From the NCBI GenBank assembly GCA_033675265.1, contig JAUJYZ010000684.1:62001-126000 (forward strand): a stretch of DNA of 64,000 nucleotides. The letters run 5' to 3'. The notes beneath the pieces were generated by a model. The model did not search any database. It worked only from the letters and a program-made list of their open reading frames with translations, and was not told the origin of the DNA. Position numbers and translations under genes: made by a program. Every line of letters begins with the position of its first letter. The stretch's first letter is position 1. Shown here in pieces: positions 15,072 through 27,000 of the stretch. This DNA is from Actinostola sp. cb2023 (taxonomy: Eukaryota > Cnidaria > Anthozoa > Actiniaria > Actinostolidae).

Positions 15072-18000
15072 TCTCCCCGTCTCATTCCGCGGTCCTCCTT
15101 TGTTCCATCAGCCCTACCCTCACTTTTAGTCTCTTGAAACCCTTCTAAGGCCACTTCCACCCTCGTACCCTCCCCTCGGTCTGCTCGAGGGGGAGATGGG
15201 TTCGTCTATATACGTTATACAAGACATTATAAAAGTTGTTTCACTTCCTGTTTGCGCGCATCTATCTTTCAAGGCCCAAAAGCACCTACAAAACCCCTTG
15301 GGATCCCTTTGCTTTATTGAGAGCACGATCCAGCCCTACCCTACCCTACCCGTCTCATTCCCTCCCCTCTTCGCCACACCTGCTACATTTAATAACGCAT
15401 TTCTTGTTACAGATATAAAAGAGAAGAGAGAGAAACCCAAGATATTTGCATCCAATCAAAGTTTTATCGCGTCCGAAAACAAAATTTCCTTCACCTTCGT
15501 GGTCGGTGGCAACATTACCATCCTGGAAGGAAAAGACCTGATTCTACAATGCCCGACCTTCGGGATACCTAAACCCCTGGTCACGTGGGTGTTCAATAAC
15601 ACGCCGGTGGTTGAGTCAGATACCCTGTCTGTGGATCCGCTGACCGGAGCTATAAGTATCATAGAGATGACGAAGGAAGAGACTGGGAGGTATCAGTGCT
15701 TCTCGAAGAATATCGCAGGCGAAGACATCGCCATTACATACGCTATAGTCGTAGGTAAGTGGGAACATTTTGGCGATTGGGGTAGCGAGCATGCGCAGAG
15801 TCGTACCTCAAACGTAACTCCCACTGTGCTAAGGAAATGTAGTCGACTCTACCCCTATTTTTCTCCCGCGGTCCTCACTTCTTCCATCAGCCCTCCCACT
15901 CGCCCTAGGCTCTTGAAAACCTTCTAAGGCCACTTCTACCCTCGTACCCTCCCCTCGGTCTGCACGAGGGGGAGATGGGTTCGTCTATATACGTTATACA
16001 AGATATTATAAAAGCTGTTCACTTACCTGTTTTCGCGCGTCTGTCCTTTAAGGCCCAAAAGCACCCAAAATAAAGACGACCCAAAATACGTACTACCGGT
16101 TGGACCCTCGAAAACAGCCAATAAGAATCAACATTGGAGATTCCTTGACCACATTCAAGGGTACTAGGGTTACCATCAACTGTCCTTCCACTGGATTCCC
16201 TGATCCACGGGTACGATGGAACCAAAACGATTTATCACTGACGCCTCAGATATCCATATTCTTGAACGGATCGATGTTGATTTTGACGAACCCTGAAGTG
16301 TCCGATACTGGAAAATACACGTGCTTAGCGTCAAACCCCGGTGGCTCTGAGAATGCAAGCTCGAATGTGACTTTCTTGGGTAAGAATTTGATTGGTTATT
16401 GTTTCTAGTGGTGAGGCATTCACGGTGATGCAAATGGAATTGTTACCATGGTGCCTTCCTTCCTTCCTGGCTCTCTATCTCTATCTCTTCCATTCTCTCT
16501 TCCGTTCTCTCTTCCGTTCTCTCTTCCGTTCTCTCTTCCGTTCTCTCTTCCTTTCTCTCATCCGTTTCTCTCTTCCGTTCTCTCTTCCTCTTCCGTTCTC
16601 TCTTCCGTTCTCTCTTCCGTTCTCTCTTCCGTTCTCTCTTCCGTTCTCTCTTCCGTTCTCTCTTCCGTTCTCTCTTCCGTTCTCTCTTCCGTTCTCTCTT
16701 CCGTTCTCTCTTCCGTTCTCTCTTCCGTTCTCTCTTCCGTTCTCTCTTCCGTTCTCTCATCCTTTCTATCCTCCTTTCTATCCTCCTTTCTCTCTTTCTT
16801 TCTTTTTGTCGTCTCTCTTCTCTTCGAATTCTTTCCTATTTTCTTTCTTTCTTCCTAACCGTTTGATTTTACACTCTTTCTCCGATCTCCATTATTCTCC
16901 GATATAAATAATTATTGGTTTGCAATCAATCCCTTGAGAATCAAGAGATAAAGACACGGCGGCCATGTTGGTTGAACAAACAATAGACACTAATGAGCAA
17001 TCTTTTGTTGAAGTTCAACCAAGATGGCCGCCTTGACGTGTATTGCAAACCAGCAATACAGAATGTTGAATTAACACAATGTCCTCCTCAGCTCCCCAGC
17101 GACCCAACATCACCACTCAACCAGAAAACGTCGAGTTCCTCGTGCGTGGAATGGTAACAATTAGTATTGGAAGCAATTTAAGGGTCCTTGAACGGGATAC
17201 TGTCAGGATTTTGTGTGACGTCATTGGCGTACCCAAACCGGTCTTGTCGTGGAGAAAAGATAGAAGGATCCTGCGTCGGATGTCTGGCAGAACCCTTGAG
17301 GTGAAGGATATAAGGAGGAGAGATAGTGGTCGTGTCACCTGTGTAGCTGCTAACTACTTTGGCAAAGATACGAAGACATCTCTGATAACTGTCATAGGTA
17401 AGCATTGATAAAACGGCAACACAATAAAACTCCCGAAAGCGGACACCCTTGGGACCAAAATACACACGTTCGCTTTACGGGAGGTGTCCGCGTCTGGGAT
17501 GTGTTCGCTTATGGGAGCTGTCTACCTCCGGGAGGCCTGGTGTCCACTTCCGGGAGGTGTCCACTTCCGAGAGGTGTCCACTTCCGGGAGATGCTCACTT
17601 CCGGAAGGTGTCCACTTCCGGGAGGTGCTCACTTCTGGGAGGTGTTCACTTACGAGAGGTGCCCGCTTATAAGAGGTACCCGCTTACGGAAGGTGTCCGT
17701 TAGCAGTAATTACACTGCACTAACTTCCCTGGTTGTTTTCTTTAAGTCGGACGAAAACCAACCATCAAGTTTTCCACGAGGTCAGTCAGCGCTTTACTAG
17801 ACTATTCCAGCCTCTCTTCTAACGTTGGCGCATCGTTCAAACTCCTCGAACGTTCAAGTGTAAAGATATTATGCACAGCCACAGGGATCCCAAAACCAAG
17901 ATATACGTGGAGTCGAAATAACAAGGCTATTGTGAATGGTGGACGTATATCATTTAATAAATTGACTGGGGTTTTGGATATTAAGAACGCTACAGTCCAA

Positions 18001-21000
18001 GATACAGGGCGGATCAGATGTACTGCTGCAAACGTCATTGGATCTGATCAAAGGGAGAGCTCTTTGGAGATCTTAGGTAAAAATAGCGCTTATAATAATG
18101 TTTGTGTTGGGCTACCTGTGTTATCTAGGCAAGGTTACCTAGTCCGTTCTGTGACGAATACATTGGAAGACTGGGTACGAGTGTTATAACCATTGAGATA
18201 GCAGTTCTTATATTTTGACATCATTATTTTCTCCAATTTAAAAACTGTATAGCCTATCCAATGTGCTGGAGAAAGAACGTTGAACCCATTCAAGTGATAT
18301 TTCCACTAGTCTTTCATCGAGGGCAAACACCTTGAAAAACTTGTAACTAATTCAGCCAATCAAAACACTCGAACCCAGTCTTCCAGCATTTGTCACAGAC
18401 CATGGGGTCTAGTCCTTAAGAGTTGTCCAGTACACGGTAGTCTGGTAGTCTACTCTACCGATTGTAAATATTGTAAATATAGCACAAATAAAGTCATTAC
18501 CATTGTCATTGATACTGGGCCTTAAATACTGTAGCTCTTTTCTCTTTCAGCGATACAGAATCCTGTCATTCTGACATCCAAAAGGTCCATCAACACCACG
18601 ACCACTAGGACAATATCAGCACAGATCGGTGATAGAATCGCCACGTTAGTTAACACTACCATAACGGTAAACTGTCCCGTTACTGGATTTCCACTTCCGG
18701 TGACGTCATGGAGCCACAATGGCAAAGCTGTCAATAATGCGCGCTATAAAATTGATGGCTCCAAATTAACTATTGTCAAGGCTCAGTTGGCAGACGAAGG
18801 CTCATATACCTGCATAGCTAGTAACCCTGGCGGCAGAGCGACGGCAAAATCTCACGTCATATTGGATAGTAAGTTGAATTTGTATAACAACTAAAAAATT
18901 TAATCGATTTTTCGGTCTTCCTGTGGTAAAGAGGAGGAGGAGGAGTGGGACTAACCACAGGAAGACCAACGAATGGATTTACCTTCTGTGGAAACCAGTA
19001 CGATTTTCTTGAGAAATTTTAATTACCTTGGATTTTAATCAATACATAACTGTGTAGATCTACAGAAAATAGAAATATAATCTCAATATAGCAATTTATA
19101 TTAAATATTTATATTTATTTTATGTTATAGCTGGGGAGAAGCCCTCGATAGCCAGCAGCGATGACGTCATCTCGGACCAATCAGGTTTCGTGAAAATCAC
19201 AGCGACCATAGGCAGCTCAATATCGTTGTTATCTGGTTCAGGACTGAAGCTGTTTTGCCCCGTTAAAGGGCTTCCAGTACCCAGAGTCTCGTGGCGGGTA
19301 AATGGAAGGCGGGTGTTTGCTGGACCGGGTGTTGTGATCGATAACATCACAACGCCTTGACTATAACCAAGCTACAGACAAGACATTCGATTCGTGCGAT
19401 AGGTTGCACAGCGGTTAATACCCTGGGAGCTGAAAGCGCGTCCAGTGATTTGACTGTCATAGGTGAGTTCTGTTTGGATCTTGGGCGTCTAGTCGCACAG
19501 GCAGCCCAACCATTGTTTATGAGGCTAAGTATAATAATATAGTTGTATGCGCGCGTCTTTATTTGATGGGTTTCAATACTGCATTGAACGTAAACGCGCG
19601 ATCTTACGTAAACGCGCGAGTTTTCCTTACGTACAACAGGGAGCCCAACGTATTACGTGTTAGTTAGGTAGTTAGTCAGTTTAGTTTATATTAACACAAT
19701 AGTCCCCTTCGCAGTTCCCTGCACCATCTTTAAAGGTAGCGACCATTGCAAGGTCATCGTTGGTCTCGCTTCGATGCAAAGGCACGGCTACCTTTCAAGA
19801 TGGCGCAGGGAACTGTGAAGTAGAGCGCGCGCTCTACCACAGAAAACCCATAAACAAAGACGCGCGCATACAAATATATTTTTATTCATTATCATTAGCC
19901 TACGAATAAATGGCTTGGCTGCCTGTGGTGTAGTGCGATTTTAAAAGGTACTTATAGATTGGTCATTATTTCTCAACAGAGCCCATTGCACCAAAAATTA
20001 CCTCCTCCAAAGTGCAACTTGTGCAACTCGACAATCAAACCCCAGTCTCTTTGCCAATCGGCAGCAAGATCAGAATCCTTTCCGGGACTTCTGTCACACT
20101 TAAATGCGAAACAAGAGGGCTACCCAAACCCGAGATAACCTGGACTCTAGCAAACATTCCAGTGACGTCAGAAGGTCAGGTGACTTTTGCTGGCAACACG
20201 CTGAAGATCACTAACGCGGTAAAGGAAGACGGAGGGGCTTACGTGTGTGAAGCTACGAGCCCTGCAGGAATGGACACCGTTAGTTCTGTGATTACTGTTG
20301 ACGGTTCGTTGATTGCCTTGATAGAGTCGTTTTCGTACGAGTGGGAAAGTTACGTTACCGTGCCGTATTGAAAGAGTTTGATTGGGTGAGATGCATCTGC
20401 ACACTTTTTGATTGGTTCAAAAAGGAAGCCATTTGAGTGTCACGGTACCACAGGGTTCCCACTCATACGAAATCGACTCTAATTCTATACGATCGACTAC
20501 CACGATCGCTTGGAGAAAACGCGCGCCCTTGGAACTCTGGGAAATCCCAACCAATTTTCACACCTTGTAAATACACTGGAAATGACCATCGAATTTCGAG
20601 GTTTCACGAGCGCGTGTATTTTTGTTTGCCAGTACACACTAGAACAGTTTGAACCACGAACAGTCGATTTTCAATAATGTAATGTGTAATGTAGTAGTTC
20701 TTATATAGCGCATTTCACATCGTCTCAATGCGCTTTACATAATTTTGTAGTGTGACACGACACAAGTCCTTAACTCGTGGATTATGTAATCCACGAGTTA
20801 TAGGGATGACATTGGGACAATTTTGGGATCACTCACGCTGCTGTAAACTTTCATTACGTTGCCGCTAAAGTACATCGCAGGCTCACTATTTACAGGGGAG
20901 GGGGTGGTAATCCACGAGTTTGCTAATGGGTGCCTTTGATTATTTCATTCCAGTTAACATCAGTTCTATTACTTTATTATAGAGCTCACTGGTCCTTTCA

Positions 21001-24000
21001 TCGATACAACGTCAAAAGTGTTCAATACTATAGAAAGTACACAACCCGTAGAAATGCAAATTGGTGCCAACCTTACCGCACTTTCAACTACCGACATTAC
21101 CATTGACTGTACTGCAACCGGGGTTCCTGTGCCTGTGACGTCATGGGTAAAGGGTGACGCCATTATTAATAAAGATCACATGATAGTACGAGGTTCCAAG
21201 TTAGTGATTACTGGTGCCCGTTTCGCTGATGGAGGAGTGTATGCTTGTAGAGCAAGAAGCTTGGCTGGAGACGTGACAGTCAGGTCACACATTACTGTTA
21301 TTGGTGAGAGTAACGTATTGTAGCTGTGTTGCGTGACAGTTAGGTCACACATTACTGTTATTGGTGAGAATACGTAGTGTAGCTGTGTTGCGTGATAGTC
21401 AGGTCACACATTACTGTTATTGGTGAGAATACGTAGTGTAGCTGTGTTGCGTGATAGTTAGGTCACACATTGCTGTTATTGGTGAGAATACGTAGTGTAG
21501 CTGTGTTGCGTGATAGTTAGGTCACACATTACTGTTATTGGTGAGAATACGTAGTGTAGCTGTGTTGCGTGATAGTTAGGTCACACATTGCTGTTATTGG
21601 TGAGAATACGTATTGTAGCTGTGTTGCGTGATAGTTAGGTCACACATTTACTGTAATTGGTGAGAATACGTAGTGTAGCTGTGTTGCGTGATAGTTAGGT
21701 CACACATTACTGTTATTGGTGAGAATACGTAGTGTAGCTGTGTTGCGTGAAAGTTAGGTCACACATTACTGTTATTGGTGAGAATACGTAGTGTAGCTGT
21801 GTTGCGTGACAGTTAGGTCACACATTACTGTTATTGGTGAGAATACGTAGTGTAGCTGTGTTGCGTGATAGTTAGGTCACACATTGCTGTTATTGGTGAG
21901 AATACGTAGTGTAGCTGTGTTGCGTGATAGTTAGGTCACACATTACTGTTATTGGTGAGAATACGTAGTGTAGCTGTGTTGCGTGACAGTTAGGTCACGC
22001 ATTGCTGTTATTGGTGAGAATACGTAGTGTAGCTGTGTGCGCGTGATAGTTAGGTCACACATTACTGTTATTGGTGAGAATACGTAGTGTAGCTGTGTTG
22101 CGTGACAGTTAGGTCACGCATTGCTGTTATTGGTGAGAATACGTAGTGTAGTTGTATTGCGTGACAGTTTGGTCACACATTACTGTTATTGGTGAGAGTA
22201 ACGTATTGTAGCTGTGTTGCGTGACATGACAGTCACATCACACGTTACTGTTATTGGTGAGAATACGCATTGTAGCTGTGTTGCGTGACATGACAGTCAC
22301 ATCACACATTACTGTTATTGGTGAGAATACGTATTGTAGCTGTGTTGCGTGACATGACAGTCACATCACACATTACTGTTATTGGTGAGAATACGTATTG
22401 TAGCTGTGTTGCGTGACATGACAGTCACATCACACATTACTGTTATTGGTGAGAATACGTAGTGTAGTTGTATTGCGTGACTGTATGAAGGAGCCAGAAA
22501 TGAAACAGTTTTCAAGAGCGTATGTCGAAACTCTTTGATCAATACTTTTTGGTAAATTTCTCTTTGATATTTTAGCTGGACAAAAGCCAATCATATCGAG
22601 CAGCGAAGAAGTCGAGTCGTATCTCAATGGATTCACCCAGCTCACGACTACCATCGGTACGTCCGTCTCCATCCTATCTGGTTCAGGAATCAGGCTTCTA
22701 TGCCCCGTCAAAGGAGTGCCCAAGCCTGTGGTATCGTGGAGAGTCCAGAGTAAATCACAGACAAGCGGTCGTCGTGTGGTATTTGATAGGGTACAACACT
22801 CACTGACCATACCAAGGCTTGCTGCAGACGACTTTGGCAACTACATTTGTATCGCTAAGAACATTCTTGGCGAAACCAGCGCGTCGAGTGCTATTAACGT
22901 CATTGGTGAGTATGTACTATTGATTATTATTAGTGATTATCAATGATCCACGAGTTCACCAATGAGCACAGGAACCCCAAGCATTTCTTCTTCGCGTCCT
23001 TTTTTAGTGGACTTCCTGTGGTAGAGCACGCAGAAGAAATATTATATTGGGCTTCCTGTGGTAGAGCACGCAGAAGAAATATTATATTGGGCTACCTGTG
23101 TTCTTACGCACGGAATCAGTCGGCTCCCTGTGTTCTTACGCACGGAATCAGTCGGGCTGCCTGTGTTCCTACGCACGGAATCAGTCGGCTCCCTGTGTTC
23201 TTACGCACGGAATCAGTCGGCTCCCTGTGTTCTTACGCACGGAATCAGTCGGCTCCCTGTGTTCTTACGCACGGAATCAGTCGGCTCCCTGTGTTCTTAC
23301 GCACGGAATCAGCCGGGCTGCCTGTGTTCCTACGCACGGAATCAGTCGGCTCGTTGGACTGCCTGTGTTTAATAAGTAACTTTCATTCCAGAGCCATTTG
23401 GCCCTAAGATCGATTCCTCCAAACAGTCCATTGCAGTTCTCAAAGTCCAAGTTCCTGCCAAGATACGCGTTGGTGCAAAAGTCAGGGTTCTGTCTGGTGT
23501 AACGTTAACGATCATCTGTAAAGCCGTGGGCCTGCCATACCCCAACATCACGTGGACCATAGATGGAAGGCCTTTGATGTCACAGGGTCACCTGACCGTT
23601 GACGACGAGTCGTTGGTGATAGTGAATTCTGGTGCGGAAGACAGCGGAGAGTATGTCTGCACGGCATCCAGTGCTATTGGAGAAGACACAGCGACAACGG
23701 TCTTAGCAGTACAGAGTAAGTAACTAATGGCAATAATATAAATAGGGAATAAAACTGAAGTGGTTTTTTTAATTTATTTTATTATTATTATTTTTATTTT
23801 TATTTTTTTATTTTTTTATTTTATCTTAAGAGAGAATGGAATCTGACTCTCACTAAAACATTTTCGCTCCGTTTTGAAAGGTGGCAAGAAGGCACGCATT
23901 ACTACTGCAGGTCGCACGATCTCTTTGCTAACTGGTCTTGTCAACTCAACATCGTACATCGGCGACAACATTACGATATTAAAGACTTCAGAGCTCGCTC

Positions 24001-27000
24001 TTGAGTGCCCCACGGAGGGAATTCCTGAGCCAACTGTGACATGGTTGGTTAGCGGTAAACCTTTGATCACTAGTAAGCGAATAACTCTGCACCCAAAGAC
24101 CAAGACGCTAACCTTCAAAGACCTCAAGATTGAAGATGCTGCTACGTTAACTTGTGTTGCGAAGAACGTAAGAGGAGAAGATAGAAAAATGACGATTTTG
24201 AATGTCCTCGGTAAGTGTGTAATACACAGATGGGAATTCTCTCAGGGAAAGTGGAGAGAGTGGGATAAAGTGAAATGAAAAGTGGATAGAAGGAAAATAA
24301 GAAACAGTGGGAAACAAGAGAGGATGATAAGATGATGGAAGATGAGATGAAATGAAATGTGAGAGGGAAATGGAAAATAAACAGAAAAAGTGGAAGTGGA
24401 AAAGTGGAGTGAAGGCAATTCGGCTGGAGAGGCTGGAAAGTTGGAAAGTTACACTCGAAAAAATGCGCGCTATTCAAACCTTGGAAATTCATCGAAAATT
24501 TCAAAAGAATTTCCAAATTTTAGACATTAATTTTCAAAGAATTTCAAAATAAATTCAATTTCCAAGGTTTCTAGAGGGTGCGTTTTCTCCAGTAAAATGA
24601 AGAAAATGAAGGAAGAGGACAAAGGAGAGAACTGAGAAGAGAAGAGAAGGGATGACGCCTGTTGTTTTCATGAGGCGTGACACCAAAATCTGATCTTCAA
24701 CTTCATCCTTAAATCTTCTGATATCTCATTATCTCACAGTTCCTTTCGGCCCAAACATGAAGAAATCCACCAAACCCATCGATGGATTAAAATCCACCGA
24801 AACAATCACAGTCAAGATAGGATCCAGCGTGAAAGTTCTGGTTAATGCGACCATCGTCATCAAATGTGAGGTCAGCGGTCTCCCCATACCCAAGGTATTC
24901 TGGAGAAAAGATGGAGCAGGCATCACTTCAAAAGATCACGTTACAGTGAAGAAGGATGCGCTGACAATTGACAAGGCGTTGCTTAGTGACCAGGGTGTCT
25001 ATGTGTGTACAGCTCATAGTGATGTTGGGTCTGTCTCTGGAAGTTCCATGGTTACAGTTCGAGGTACGTGTGCTGAGTGGGAAACCTACGATACCGTGAC
25101 ACTCAAATGACTTCCTTTCTGAACCAATCAAAAAGCGTGCAGATGCATCTCATCCAATCAAACTCTTTCAATACGGCACGGTACCGTAACTTTCCCACTC
25201 GTACGAAAACGACTCTAATGTACAGACAGACACACGGTGCAACAATTGCGCGCAATATTGCTGGCAATATGATTGCAGCCGGCGCGTATCCACCTCTGCA
25301 AATGCCGTGACTATATTCTTTAACTCTTCAGCTACGTCCTTGTAGATCTTGCCACATGAGTATATTCACTTTTAAATGGTACCTCGCGTATATAACTGAC
25401 ACCTGTCATTCACCTGTCAACAGAGCCCATCCCACCAACCATCAAATCTTCCAACAAGTCCATCGATTCGCTAACACGAAAGCCCATTGGGATCGTGATC
25501 GGTGAAACTGTCCACACTCTAACGCGCATAGACTTCAACATCACGTGCGAGGTGGAAGGTTTACCACAACCAGAGATTATATGGAAAAGAAATGGTGTCG
25601 AGTTGCCAGCAGACGGGCGGACGTCCATTAACGGTCCAATCATCTACGTTACTGATTCACTGACAACGGACACTGGGTATTACGTCTGCGAAGCCAAGAA
25701 CGTCGCCGGGAAAAGGACCGTGGTTTCCAAGTTGGATATCCGAGGTAATTGAATAGTTCATTTTCAATAGAATACTCTCTGCTTGATAGCACATGGAGGG
25801 CAGTTTTGCCCCTCAGTCGAAGGTAAATAATGAGATTCAAGGACTTTTAACAGCTGATTCATATCAAGCAATCTAGTCTTGCTGAAGATTACGCAGATAA
25901 TCACCGATTGGTCGAGAAATGTCTCCAAACAAGAGAAAATTAACTAAAATTAACAACCTATTGTCTAGTCCAGAACTGGCCCCACCTTTCTCAATAATTA
26001 TATTATATAAATACCGGGCGCAAAAGAAATATAAAGCCGATTACGAGAAGCGCGCGCGTAATCTAAGGAAATTGAGAAAAGTTCGTTTCTAGCTCTTGCC
26101 AGCTCAGCTCTGCTCTTCTGCTCTTCTGCTCTTCTGCTCTTCTGCTCTTCTGCTCTTCTGCTCTTCTGCTCTTCTGCTCTTCTGCTCTTCTGCTCTTCTG
26201 CTCTTCTGCTCTTCTGCTCTTCTGCTCTTCTGCTCTTCTGCTCTTCTGCTCTTCTGCTCTTCTGCTCTTCTGCTCTTCTGCTCTTCTGCTCTTCTGCTCT
26301 TCTGCTCTTCTGCTCTCCTGCTCTCCTGCTCTTCTGCTCTCTGCTCTTCTGCTCTTCTGCTCTTCTGCTCTCTTCTGCTCTTCTGCTCTTCTGCTCTTCT
26401 GCTGCTCTTCTGCTCTTCTGCTCTTCTGCTCTCTGCTCTTCTGCTCTCTGCTCTTCTGCTCTTCTGCTCTTCTGCTCTCTGCTCTGCTCTTCTGCTCTTC
26501 TGCTCTTCTGCTCTTCTGCTCTGCTGCTCCTGCTGCTGCTCTGCTGCTCTGCTGCTCTGCTGCTCTGCTGCTCTGCTGCTCTGCTGCTCTGCTGCTCTGC
26601 TGCTCTGCTGCTCTGCTGCTCTGCTGCTCTCCTGCTCTCCTGCTCTCCTGCTCTCCTGCTCTCCTGCTCTCCTGCTCTCCTGCTCTCCTGCTCTCCTGCT
26701 CTCCTGCTCTTCTGCTCTTCTGCTCTCCTGCTCTTCTGCTCTTCCGCTCTTCTGCGCGTAGATAAAAGTGGGTCCAGTTCCTGACTACCTATTGTCGTGA
26801 GATTCAGTGAATTCCTCATCAACCTCAAATTACCTTTTTGTCTAGAACCAATTGTGCCACAAATCTCCACCACCGACGAACGCAAGCTTCGCGATTTACG
26901 CCCCGTTACCATAACGACAGAGGTCGGTACATTTATAAAGACACTGGAAACCAGTAACATCACGTTAACGTGCAGCGCCAACGGCTTCCCTTCGCCCATT

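Noticed and set aside
16053..16061. Certain choice of the upstream Ig13 acceptor
   Set aside because: Both AG sites (16051-16052 and 16060-16061) keep the frame; I list the upstream one, but the sequence alone cannot decide.
21304..22480. Possible CRISPR-like array (regular direct repeats)
   Set aside because: Contiguous tandem units without unique spacers, in a eukaryotic intron, derived from the Ig19 exon end.
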